The notes below the pieces were generated by a model, which was given only the letters and a program-made list of their open reading frames with translations, did not search any database and was not told the DNA's origin. Both the position numbers and the translations under genes were made by a program. From Desulfosporosinus nitroreducens (lineage in GTDB: Bacteria > Bacillota > Desulfitobacteriia > Desulfitobacteriales > Desulfitobacteriaceae), in assembly GCF_023897015.1 (NCBI RefSeq), contig NZ_JAMHFY010000019.1, forward strand, positions 35,090 to 99,089: DNA of 64,000 nt, read 5' to 3'. Numbering within the stretch: position 1 is the first letter of the stretch; each line of letters opens with the position of its first letter. Below, piece by piece: positions 24,969-32,284 of the stretch.

Positions 24969-25766
24969 ATGAATGTCTTCAAGAGAGAAATGAGGGATAA
25001 TAGAAAAGCCCTGATTATATGGAGTATTGGTGTAATCTTAATGATTGCAAGCAGTATGGGCAAATATGCAGGCTTATCAGCCTCGGGTCAATCTATCAAT
25101 GACTTACTGGCAGAAATGCCACAATCCTTAAAGGCTGTAATGGGGATGGGAACCTTCGATTTAACAACGGCTATTGGTTATTTCGGAGTGCTTTTTATTT
25201 ACTTGGCCATGATGGCCACGATTCATTCTGCTATGTTGGGAGCCAATATAATTTCCAAGGAAGAACGAGATAAAACAGCAGAATTTTTATTTTCGAAACC
25301 TATTTCCAGAAATAAAATTATAAGCTCAAAACTATTAGCGTCCTTTGTCAATATACTAATCCTTAATCTTGTAACGTTTGTTTCCTCAATTCTTATGGTG
25401 GAAAAATATAGCAAAGGGGAAGCGGTCATTGGGGACATAACCAGACTAATGTTTGGAATGTTTATCTTACAGCTAATATTTCTGTTTATAGGGACCGTCA
25501 TTGCAGCTGTCAGTAAGCATCCAAAGACTGCTCCGACCCTTGCTACAGGAATACTTTTAATCACGTTTATGTTGTCTATTGGAATAGATCTGAATACTGG
25601 GTTGGAAAAACTTAAATACCTTACACCATTTAAATATTTTGATGCGAAAAACTTGATATCCGTTCGAGGCTTTGAGCCTGTTTATATGATTTTGTCTGTT
25701 CTGATTATTGCAGTACTGTTGAGTGCCACATATGTATTTTATAAACATAGAGATTTAAATGTCTGA
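24969..25766 (+). CDS. ABC-2 type permease subunit (second)
   Basis: A 265-residue, six-span membrane protein, equal in length and closely related in plan to the preceding permease (IISKEERDKTAEFLFSKPIS and YLTPFKYFDAKNLI). AGGGGGG lies just before the ATG. It ends the ATPase-permease-permease unit; a hairpin follows at 25820-25866. Confidence 0.9.
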   Translation: MNVFKREMRDNRKALIIWSIGVILMIASSMGKYAGLSASGQSINDLLAEMPQSLKAVMGMGTFDLTTAIGYFGVLFIYLAMMATIHSAMLGANIISKEERDKTAEFLFSKPISRNKIISSKLLASFVNILILNLVTFVSSILMVEKYSKGEAVIGDITRLMFGMFILQLIFLFIGTVIAAVSKHPKTAPTLATGILLITFMLSIGIDLNTGLEKLKYLTPFKYFDAKNLISVRGFEPVYMILSVLIIAVLLSATYVFYKHRDLNV

Positions 25767-25819
25767 CTCCCGCCAAAGAGGAAGAAGATTAATGGTCGAG
25801 ACCAAAATACAATGAATGA

Positions 25820-25866
25820 AAAACTGCCAGAACGTTAATACAATAAATTTAACGCCTGGCAGTTTT
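25820..25866 (+). terminator. Terminator of the ABC exporter operon
   Basis: AAAACTGCCAG (25820-25830) and CTGGCAGTTTT (25856-25866) are exact 11-base complements around a 25-base loop that can pair further through AACGTTA / TTAACG; the right arm ends in TTTT. Confidence 0.75.
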
Positions 25867-26013
25867 ACTCTGCTGCATATTAAAAACAGAATAATACAAT
25901 TTGTTATTTTTGGAAGGAATGTTAGCATTTATGTTGAATCTTAAGAGTTATAGCAGTATTGCGACTGATAACAATGGGGATGTCATAACCATTTTGACGC
26001 GGAGGTTTATAGA

Positions 26014-26670
26014 GTGAAGAATAAAAAACCCAGTTGTTTTGAAATATTATCACCTAATATCCCAAATGAGTTAGATATCCTATCACTCGATAAGACGATC
26101 CAATCAGAGGATTCTTTTAAACGAGGGATTATTAGTAATTGTTCAATTGAAAATCAAATTGCTGAACATGTGTCCTTTAAGCAAATGACTTTTAAAAACG
26201 TTAATTTTATCGAAGTATCATTTAAGTACCTTGATTTAACAGATGTTAGATTTGAAAACTGTGATTTATCAAATATGGATCTAAGCGAGTCTGTCCTACA
26301 TAAAGTAGAGATGGTCAACTGTAAGATGGTCGGAACGAATATGACCGAATCTGCTCTACGTAATGTACTGTTTGATAACTGTAATGGAAGTTATGCTTTA
26401 TTTCGGTTTTTGGATTGTAAACAAGTTAGTTTCAATAAGAGTACGTTCTGCAATGCTGATTTCTACAAAGCTAAGTTTTTAAAAGTGGGGTTTGACGAAT
26501 CTAATTTACAGCAAACTGGCATGTCAGGAGCGAAGCTAAAAGGAATTGATTTAAGTAGTTGTAAAATAGATGGATTAGGGGTAACCGTCGAGGACCTAGA
26601 GGGATGTATAGTTTCCTCTGAACAAGTAATATCTTTCTCGAATCTTTTAGGGCTGAAAATTAAGAGCTAA
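26014..26670 (+). CDS. Pentapeptide-repeat protein
   Basis: The 218-residue product contains a run of A(D/N)LxX-like five-residue units from about residue 60 to 190 (for example LDLTDVRFENCDLSNMDLSE), which fold as a right-handed quadrilateral beta helix. Functions in this group vary; some mimic DNA and shield gyrase, most are unassigned. A short non-repeat N-terminus precedes the helix. GTG start, with GGAGG 12 bases before. It stands alone on the plus strand. Confidence 0.88.
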   Translation: MKNKKPSCFEILSPNIPNELDILSLDKTIQSEDSFKRGIISNCSIENQIAEHVSFKQMTFKNVNFIEVSFKYLDLTDVRFENCDLSNMDLSESVLHKVEMVNCKMVGTNMTESALRNVLFDNCNGSYALFRFLDCKQVSFNKSTFCNADFYKAKFLKVGFDESNLQQTGMSGAKLKGIDLSSCKIDGLGVTVEDLEGCIVSSEQVISFSNLLGLKIKS

Positions 26671-26751
26671 TTACCGATTACTGCGAAACGTTTGATTTAT
26701 ACCACGAATACTGTGGATTAAGCGTATCATCGTCAATTAAGGAAAGTGACC

Positions 26752-26767
26752 AAAACGATAACGTTTT
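26752..26767. promoter_or_regulatory. Small palindrome of operator type
   Basis: AAAACG-ATAA-CGTTTT, six-base arms around four bases, lies in the 235-base gap before the TSCPD gene. It resembles operators of LacI-type regulators in shape only. Confidence 0.25.
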
Positions 26768-26904
26768 CGGACTTGTTTTTAGGGGGATGCTTTAGTATAG
26801 TCTCAGGGGAATAAGAGAGTTTTTTAAAATCTATCTCTGTAATCCGAGGAATTGATATAGAGGTTTTTTATTTTCTTACTATTGAAATGGGGTTTTAATT
26901 ATAT

Positions 26905-27153
26905 ATGGACAATATTATCAAATATATTCCAGATGGAGTATGTTCAAAAAGAATAAGCTTTTCTATTATCGATGGTAAACTTAATAATGTAAAGTTTGTT
27001 CAGGGATGCCCTGGAAATGCACAGGGAATAGCCAAACTCGTGGAGGGAATGGATGCAACAGACGTCGCGAAAAGATTAAAAGGGATTAAGTGTCAGAATG
27101 GAACATCATGTCCGGACCAACTGGCAATTGCAATAGAGAGTTCTTTAAAATAA
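26905..27153 (+). CDS. TSCPD-domain small protein
   Basis: The 82-residue protein matches the TIGR03905-type TSCPD family: FVQGCPGNAQGIAKLVEGM, then GIKCQNGTSCPDQLAIAI. The three conserved Cys (GC, KC, SC) could bind a metal or Fe-S cluster; the same domain occurs as a tail of vitamin B12-dependent ribonucleotide reductases. It is likely soluble. Function of the stand-alone form is unknown. The ribosome site is weak (GGGG about 13 bases before the ATG). Confidence 0.85.
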   Translation: MDNIIKYIPDGVCSKRISFSIIDGKLNNVKFVQGCPGNAQGIAKLVEGMDATDVAKRLKGIKCQNGTSCPDQLAIAIESSLK

Positions 27154-27258
27154 TAGAATGCTCTGGATTATCCCACGATCATAGAAGGATATCAAGGAAA
27201 GATGTGGAAGGATTAAGGAACAGTTTCATCTTGGCCTTGGTTAAATCGATTTTTGAGG

Positions 27259-28497
27259 ATGGTTTTCGTGGAGTTTGTAGCTGAACTAAAACAGTTTTCG
27301 GTTTTACAAAGTGATCAAATAATATCATTTAGAAATTATATTCACAAAAAATATCCTGCAGCCAGTATACAGCAACGATCTATAATACTAGCTGATACAA
27401 TTGATAAAGTGATTGATAAGTATATACAAGACTTCAATAAAGGAATCAGAGATCAGGTGAAATATGAAGTTCTTCAACGGGCGGTATTAACTGGCAATTA
27501 CAATATTGATGGGTCAGATATATTTCGTGCATGTCTATTTATAAAAGAAACAGGAGAGAATTTTAATGCGTCGCTCACTAATTGGCTGAATAAAAATTGT
27601 TGCAATCCAATCGAAGAAAAACATATTGACCTATTGCTATCAAAGGTTGCTAATTCTTACAATGAGTACTTAGATTATGAATTAGAACATATAATCGGTA
27701 AATCTACCCTCAAGCTGGAAGATGATTACTGTATTAATCCGACCATTGTGATAGATAATTCCTATTTTAGTGGTTTTATTGTTGAGAGAGTTCGTGCAAC
27801 GTATGGATATTTAAAAGGAAGGGCAATTGGAGAGTATATTCCTTATCAAGTTTTAGTTACCACTTTAATGTTGATTGCACTGTTGAACTCAAGTCAATTG
27901 GTTCAGAGGCAAGATAATATCGGTAACGGAATTAACCCTCAGATAAGATTTGCTGGGCTACCAAATTTTGAGGCTTTCCCTGCTCAAGAGAATACTCATC
28001 AACAAAAAAGTGTTGATGAGCAACTAACATATGCACTGCAATACAGGCAAGTTGATGAGAAGAGTTTAATTGAGTTCTTATCTAGAAAGGGGTCCTTGCT
28101 TTGCGAGGAACCGTATTTTTCTTCAATAATTCAAGCCTCCCATGAATATGATATTAATCCATTACTGCTATTTGCAATTACAGGTCAGGAGCAAGCTTAT
28201 GTTCCTAAAAATGTTATAAATGCTAAACTGATCGCAAATAACCCATTTAATGTCTATGGCAGTTGGCAAGTTTACAATACTGATATACTGGATTCGGCCC
28301 GAACTGCAGCAAATTTAGTAGAAAATCTTAGCAAAAATAGACCACCTTCGATAGACCCAATTGTTTGGATAAATACAAAATACGCTGAAGATAAGATGTG
28401 GCACGTTGGAGTTGCAAAACTATTGAAGGAGCTAAATAAAGAGGTAATAGTTGAGAGACCCGTTTTAGGTAGGGATACAATCAGAGCCGATTATTAG
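27259..28497 (+). CDS. Membrane protein with C-terminal lysozyme-like domain
   Basis: About 412 residues. The N-terminal two fifths are helical and charged, a membrane span follows at about residues 193-212 (VLVTTLMLIALL), and the C-terminal part (about 285-400) reads SIIQASHEYDINPLLLFAIT, then GQEQAYVP and NNPFNVYGSW, the pattern of the lysozyme/glucosaminidase superfamily with a Glu after the first helix as candidate catalytic acid. A cell-wall role, for example in sporulation or germination, is plausible. The start may be TTG 27253, ATG 27259 or GTG 27268; the last has the best spacing to GAGGA. Confidence 0.7.
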   Translation: MVFVEFVAELKQFSVLQSDQIISFRNYIHKKYPAASIQQRSIILADTIDKVIDKYIQDFNKGIRDQVKYEVLQRAVLTGNYNIDGSDIFRACLFIKETGENFNASLTNWLNKNCCNPIEEKHIDLLLSKVANSYNEYLDYELEHIIGKSTLKLEDDYCINPTIVIDNSYFSGFIVERVRATYGYLKGRAIGEYIPYQVLVTTLMLIALLNSSQLVQRQDNIGNGINPQIRFAGLPNFEAFPAQENTHQQKSVDEQLTYALQYRQVDEKSLIEFLSRKGSLLCEEPYFSSIIQASHEYDINPLLLFAITGQEQAYVPKNVINAKLIANNPFNVYGSWQVYNTDILDSARTAANLVENLSKNRPPSIDPIVWINTKYAEDKMWHVGVAKLLKELNKEVIVERPVLGRDTIRADY

Positions 28498-28596
28498 TCT
28501 ACTCATAGGAAGACGCTAGAAATAGTGTTTTTTTATTTGTGCGCAGTTTGAGTGGACCGGCTTTATCCTGAGCAGGCTCTAAATAAGCTTGGGTAT

Positions 28597-29043
28597 CTAA
28601 GGTCTTTTTGCATTATGACAGCCTGGTTTAGCGCAGTGAATACCTCTGAAATTCAGAGTAGTGTGATTTAGCTTTTCTGTAAGGATAAACTCCTGCATGG
28701 CATAAATTGAATCGTTACTGATGACATGTTCAATTGCACAAGCGTCTCTGTTTGCAATAACGGCGTCGACTTTTAAAATCTTTGTAAAAAACTCCTGGAT
28801 AACTTGATGCTTTTTTGATGTGAACTCGGCATGCTCACGTCCGGAAGGAGTAAGAAATATTTCTTTATATCTTTCATTTATGATCAACCCCTTTTCTGAA
28901 AGGGTTGACATGGCACTGTTGGCGCTTGCCTTTGTTACACTTAATCGTTCAGCAATATCGGATATTCTTGCTCCATTTCCGTCGCTGGACAGCTCATATA
29001 TCGCTTCTAAATAGTTTTCCATGGTAAATGTTAACTTTTCCAT
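28597..29043 (-). CDS. DtxR-family metal-dependent transcriptional regulator
   Basis: The 148-residue regulator has an N-terminal winged helix (MENYLEAIYELSSDGNGARIS, then LSVTKASANSAMSTLSEKG) and the DtxR/MntR dimer and metal-binding helix region (KHQVIQEFFTKIL, then HVIS). It lacks the SH3 domain of DtxR/IdeR, so it is of the short MntR/TroR-like type. The tail (GIHCAKPGCHN) has two Cys and two His. An AGTTAG-N6-CTAACT inverted repeat 75 bases upstream recurs at the feo locus and nearby, which suggests autoregulation and a local regulon. AAGGAG precedes the ATG. Metal may be Fe(II) or Mn(II). Confidence 0.9.
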   Translation of the reverse strand: MEKLTFTMENYLEAIYELSSDGNGARISDIAERLSVTKASANSAMSTLSEKGLIINERYKEIFLTPSGREHAEFTSKKHQVIQEFFTKILKVDAVIANRDACAIEHVISNDSIYAMQEFILTEKLNHTTLNFRGIHCAKPGCHNAKRP

Positions 29044-29117
29044 TAAACATTCTCCTTTAACTTAACAATAATATGAATTATTTTTTATATCAACTTCAAG
29101 TTGCGATACCTCATCGC

Positions 29118-29135
29118 AGTTAGGGGAATCTAACT
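29118..29135. promoter_or_regulatory. AGTTAG-N6-CTAACT inverted repeat before the DtxR-family gene
   Basis: AGTTAG (29118-29123), six bases GGGAAT, CTAACT (29130-29135). It lies 75 bases before the regulator start and is one of five copies between 29.1 and 34.9 kb, all with the same arms and the same six-base spacing. Confidence 0.7.
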
Positions 29136-29293
29136 ATATAGAATTGATACAATTTCCTAGAAAATGATTATAAAATCAATATTTATGTAAAATTTATTTA
29201 ACAGTTCCTATTATGTTTGCATCGGCTTGAGCAATATAAGAAAAAGTGGATATTGTTAATTCACTGTAAGATTTGATGTAATCTGAAGAAAGC

Positions 29294-30355
29294 TCAATGC
29301 ATATGAAAGTGGTGAATATCTGGTGTGTGTCTGTGTACATGCACTCGTGCTTTATGGGTGTGGCGGTGACTGTGATCTCCTTTTACAGGCTCATCATGTT
29401 CATGGTTATGATGCCAGTCTTTATGGTAGTGTCGGTGCTCATGAGTAACTGAAGTGTGCTCGTGTAAATGCTTATGCTGTTCACAGGAAGCAAAATAGGT
29501 CCCGGCAATCATGATGAACAGGGCAATCAGAAAGGAAAGGGTCGGAATTTCCTGGAAAATAAGAAAAGACAAACCGACCCCGACAAAGGGAGCAATGGCA
29601 TAATAAGTGCTTGTTCTTGCTGCACCTAGTTCTCTCTGGGCAGAGACATAAAAGAAAATACTGAGTCCATAAGAGAAAAAGCCTAGGACAAGTGCGGCTA
29701 AGAGATAAGTGATACTAACAGTGTATTCTCTTAGGGATATGGCAATTAAAATGGAACCGAAACCAGAGCCAAAACCTTTGATGATGACGACTTGCATAGG
29801 ATTTTTAATGGAAAGTCTTCTCGTGCAATTGTTTTCAAAGCCCCAGCACATACAAGCGAGCAAGACGTACACAGCACCGAGAGAAAAGGAAAAGTTGATT
29901 AAATCTTCAACAGATAAGATTAGGCTGGAGAAAGTAATGAGGCCGATGGCAATCCATAACCGTTTGCCGATAGCTTCTTTAAAAATAAACAAAGAAATAA
30001 GGGAAGTTGCTACAATTTCGAAATTATTAAGGAGGGCTACATTGGCCGCAGTGGTCATTGTTAATCCCAACATTAAACAAATGGGGGCTGCGATGTCTAA
30101 AGCAATCATGCCCAAGACAAAGGGTAAGTCGCTTCTCGTTATTTTTGCTTCTTTTTGGTCCTTGGATTTTATCTTCCATATAAAATTAAGCAAGGAAATT
30201 CCTATACCTGCACCCAGATAGAGTAAGGCTGCCATCAAGGTTGGCGGTATTTCCACAAGTAATATTTTGGAAAACGGTGAACTAATGCCAAATAGAAGTG
30301 CCGCCAAAATGGCCGAAAATATAGCAGTTTCGTTTTTTGGTTTCAAAGTGACCAT
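29294..30355 (-). CDS. EamA/DMT-family transporter with histidine-rich tail
   Basis: The 353-residue protein has two EamA repeats with about ten membrane spans (to about residue 288) and a cytosolic or external tail of about 60 residues containing more than 20 His. This tail and the DtxR-type gene downstream suggest a role with a divalent metal, though DMT proteins carry many substrates. It ends 250 bases before the regulator gene on the same strand, so a shared transcript is possible. The ATG stands directly on CAGGGAG; a TTG at 30346 has better spacing and may be the true start. Confidence 0.88.
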   Translation of the reverse strand: MVTLKPKNETAIFSAILAALLFGISSPFSKILLVEIPPTLMAALLYLGAGIGISLLNFIWKIKSKDQKEAKITRSDLPFVLGMIALDIAAPICLMLGLTMTTAANVALLNNFEIVATSLISLFIFKEAIGKRLWIAIGLITFSSLILSVEDLINFSFSLGAVYVLLACMCWGFENNCTRRLSIKNPMQVVIIKGFGSGFGSILIAISLREYTVSITYLLAALVLGFFSYGLSIFFYVSAQRELGAARTSTYYAIAPFVGVGLSFLIFQEIPTLSFLIALFIMIAGTYFASCEQHKHLHEHTSVTHEHRHYHKDWHHNHEHDEPVKGDHSHRHTHKARVHVHRHTPDIHHFHMH

Positions 30356-30364
30356 CTCCCTGGA

Positions 30365-30425
30365 ACTATTCCATGTTAATATGTGGAAATAGTTATCTGT
30401 AATTATTCCCGATGGATAATTACAG
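30365..30425 (-). promoter_or_regulatory. Two inverted repeats upstream of the EamA gene
   Basis: CTGTAATTAT / ATAATTACAG (30397-30406 and 30416-30425) is a 10-base-arm palindrome; next to it AACTATTCCA and TGGAAATAGTT form an imperfect pair. They lie 10-70 bases before the gene start, where a repressor would act. They do not match the AGTTAG repeat family. Confidence 0.45.
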
Positions 30426-30620
30426 TATAGCGTTAATAATTATTAATTTCAATTTTCAGTTCAACCGTGCATAGACAGTGTTATAGCAGGTGTAAAATTT
30501 CGCTTGGCAACAGTCATTGCTCGGAGATTGGGTTGAGAGACAACTTATTTGCATAGTTTTGAAATATAGGGCGTCCATGGAAGTAAAGGCAGTAAGTTCG
30601 GCGAAATATGTAAGTGCAAG

Positions 30621-30890
30621 TTGCTGTTACCCATTTTGCTTAGCAATGCCATTGAGATCGGCAAGCGACTGAAGGAGGCCAAGGACCTGCTCCCCCATGG
30701 AGAATGGGGAAAATGGCTGGTTGAATCGGTGAGCTATTCCCAGCGCACAGCCAACAGACTGATGCGGCTTTTTGAAGAATATGGAGATAAACTGTTTGCT
30801 TCCGGCGCTGACGGCGGCAGCTCAAATTCGCCAGTACTGGCGAATTTGACCTACCACCAGGCCTTAACCAACACAACAAAGGGCCTATGC
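30621..30890 (+). pseudogene. DUF3102-type protein remnant
   Basis: The translation AIEIGKRLKEAKDLLPHGEW followed by GKWLVESVSYSQRTANRLM matches DUF3102 proteins, which occur on plasmids, phages and integrative elements. The family N-terminus (about 20-40 residues) is missing, replaced by an unrelated MLLPILL run, and the match ends after YHQAL, so both ends are lost. No ribosome site is seen. This is a relic of a mobile element. A second relic of a related coding stretch appears on the other strand only as the reverse of a palindrome and is not independent. Confidence 0.65.
30822..30849. repeat. 28-bp perfect palindrome inside the DUF3102 remnant
   Basis: The arms of 14 bases (TCAAATTCGCCAGT and its complement) meet without a loop at 30835/30836. 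It encodes the NSPVLAN part of the remnant frame. Cruciform formation or a protein-binding site are possible. Confidence 0.9.
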
Positions 30891-30969
30891 GTCGGGAATA
30901 CTCTCCTTATCAGTACTGAAATATCCTTATTAGAATTATTGTTTTTCTAACCTTCCACAGGATTAATAT

Positions 30970-31007
30970 GCTATACTTAAGTTAGAATACCCTAACTTAA
31001 GTATAGC
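30970..31007. promoter_or_regulatory. Longest member of the AGTTAG-N6-CTAACT operator family
   Basis: Sixteen-base perfect arms (GCTATACTTAAGTTAG and its complement, 30970-30985 and 30992-31007) around the six-base spacer AATACC end 33 bases before the start of the Cys/His-rich gene. A likely -10 (TATACT) lies within the arm. The inner AGTTAG/CTAACT matches the other four copies. Confidence 0.75.
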
Positions 31008-31040
31008 AAGTAAAGTTATTGAAAGAACAGGAGAAAACAA

Positions 31041-31592
31041 ATGATTATTAAGCAAGATCAATCGCCTAACTGTTGCAGCGATAGCTGCTGCCACAACCAT
31101 TCTTCCGATTCTGAAAAAGACTGCGCTCATTCTCACGACCCTCTGACAATCACTAATGAGGAAATAGACGTTTTGATGGATCTTGTACAGTGCAGTTACT
31201 TAGCGGTCAGCCGCTTTGTTATGAGTAGCAGTAAAGAGGACGAAGCTAGATTTGTTTCTCTCGAACCAGTGTATATAAATGCTTTTGACGACAGCATGGA
31301 AACTGTGAAAGAGATTGGAACGGTTTTGTCAGAGCTTGAGAAAAAGCGGCTTATCTCTCTGGACTACGATATTCCCCTGGAGGACTATGACTACACACTG
31401 CATTCAAACTCGGTTCTTTTTGCATACTTCACAGAAACAGTTAATGAGGGGAAGAAAAACCCGAGCTTTCTTTGCGACACAGCAGAAATTGAGCTTGGCA
31501 GCATAGCGCTCACTGAGTTGGGAGAGAAAGTCTCAGCGCAGATTAGGCATGAATATAACTCTGCCAATAAAGCAATTAAACCATTGGTGTGA
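31041..31592 (+). CDS. Cys/His-rich protein of unknown function, putative metal-responsive gene
   Basis: The 183-residue protein starts with a metal-ligand-rich head: residues 12-32 contain five Cys and four His (CCSDSCCHNH, then CAHSHD). The remainder is soluble, alpha/beta, and looks like a winged-helix or regulator-type fold (ITNEEIDVLMDLVQCSYLAV; IELGSIALTELGEKVSAQI), but I cannot assign a family. AGGAG precedes the ATG. The gene sits behind the longest copy of the local inverted-repeat family and upstream of feoAB, so a role in iron or manganese sensing, storage or delivery is plausible inference. Confidence 0.8.
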   Translation: MIIKQDQSPNCCSDSCCHNHSSDSEKDCAHSHDPLTITNEEIDVLMDLVQCSYLAVSRFVMSSSKEDEARFVSLEPVYINAFDDSMETVKEIGTVLSELEKKRLISLDYDIPLEDYDYTLHSNSVLFAYFTETVNEGKKNPSFLCDTAEIELGSIALTELGEKVSAQIRHEYNSANKAIKPLV

Positions 31593-31640
31593 TTTTAGTG
31601 ATATGAATGACGTTTCTATGCATTTTATAACAAGAACAAA

Positions 31641-31751
31641 ATGACAATACATGAAGAAATACTGAATGATTATTATTATCTAACTCTTGGATTCATACTG
31701 ACGGCCATAATTACTACGCTATATTTTATACTCAATATTGGTAATGATTAA
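31641..31751 (+). CDS. Possible 36-residue membrane peptide
   Basis: The frame MTIHEEILNDYYYLTLGFIL is followed by a hydrophobic run (TAIITTLYFILNIG) that would make one membrane span. The ribosome site is weak (AAGAA). It lies between the Cys/His-rich gene and feoA. It may be a genuine single-span peptide or chance; conservation would decide. Confidence 0.3.
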   Translation: MTIHEEILNDYYYLTLGFILTAIITTLYFILNIGND

Positions 31752-31835
31752 TACCTCACTCACTCACTATCGTGAGCAAGGGGGCTTAGAGGCGGGAGAC
31801 TTTGGTTACAAGTTAAAAAACCACATACTTAGATA

Positions 31836-31864
31836 TTGACTTTCATTATCAATTACGGTAAAAT
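31836..31864 (+). promoter_or_regulatory. feo promoter overlapped by a Fur-like box
   Basis: TTGACT (31836-31841), a 17-base spacer and TAAAAT (31859-31864) form a sigma-A promoter 90 bases before feoA. TGACTTTCATTATCA (31837-31851) agrees with the Fur consensus at 11 of 14 positions with a perfect right half and covers the -35 element, the expected place for iron-dependent repression. Confidence 0.6.
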
Positions 31865-31955
31865 CAAGGTACAGCAAATCAGCATCAAAACGATTTGTGA
31901 TAAGGCAGATAAGCAAGCAACTAATTAACATAATCAAATTATCAAGGAGATGAGC

Positions 31956-32171
31956 ATGATGTCTTTAGCGAGAGGAAAGTTAAATACGCCTTATACAGTG
32001 AATCGCGTTAATACAGATCACGAAGATATTCGTGAGTTCTTATTTACGCTGGGTTGTTATCCAGGTGAAAAAGTAACTATTATTTCAAAATTGGCATCTA
32101 ACTACATTATTAATATCAAAGATGCAAGGTACAGTATAGACGAGGATTTAGCAAACGCCATTTTGGTATAA
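31956..32171 (+). CDS. feoA: Ferrous iron transport protein A
   Basis: The small SH3-like protein (71 residues from this start) assists FeoB in Fe(II) uptake. The order RGKLNTPYTVNRVNTDHEDI, then LFTLGCYPGEKVTIISKLAS and INIKDARYSIDEDLANAILV, fits FeoA. Three in-frame ATG codons (31950, 31956, 31959) follow AAGGAG; the second and third have acceptable spacing. It is separated from feoB by 113 bases holding a hairpin and two operator-like repeats. Confidence 0.9.
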   Translation: MMSLARGKLNTPYTVNRVNTDHEDIREFLFTLGCYPGEKVTIISKLASNYIINIKDARYSIDEDLANAILV

Positions 32172-32175
32172 ATTA

Positions 32176-32213
32176 TTTTATTTATCATTACCTTAGGGTA
32201 ATGATAAATAAAA
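32176..32213 (+). promoter_or_regulatory. 17-bp hairpin between feoA and feoB
   Basis: TTTTATTTATCATTACC pairs perfectly with GGTAATGATAAATAAAA around a TTAG loop, directly after feoA. No T-run follows on the plus strand, so it is more likely an mRNA processing or stabilising element, or a partial terminator, than a full stop. Confidence 0.7.
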
Positions 32214-32268
32214 GTTAGATGAAACTAACTATAGGGTAGTGCTGAATAAAAGTTAGATCAGACTAACT
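32213..32268. promoter_or_regulatory. Tandem AGTTAG-N6-CTAACT repeats before feoB
   Basis: Two copies, 32213-32230 (spacer ATGAAA) and 32251-32268 (spacer ATCAGA), stand 38 bases apart and share the flank AATAAA. The second ends 16 bases before the feoB start and next to its GAGGAGG ribosome site. They are ideally placed to control feoB separately from feoA, as DNA operators or as small RNA hairpins. Confidence 0.7.
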
Positions 32269-32284
32269 ATTTGAGGAGGAAATC

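Noticed and set aside
27090..27284. 64-codon frame between the TSCPD and lysozyme-like genes
   Set aside because: It overlaps the end of the TSCPD gene in another frame and has no protein-like composition or ribosome site.
30640..30879. Minus-strand frame similar to the plus-strand DUF3102 peptide (SNSPVLANL)
   Set aside because: The likeness arises only because the 28-bp palindrome reads the same on both strands.
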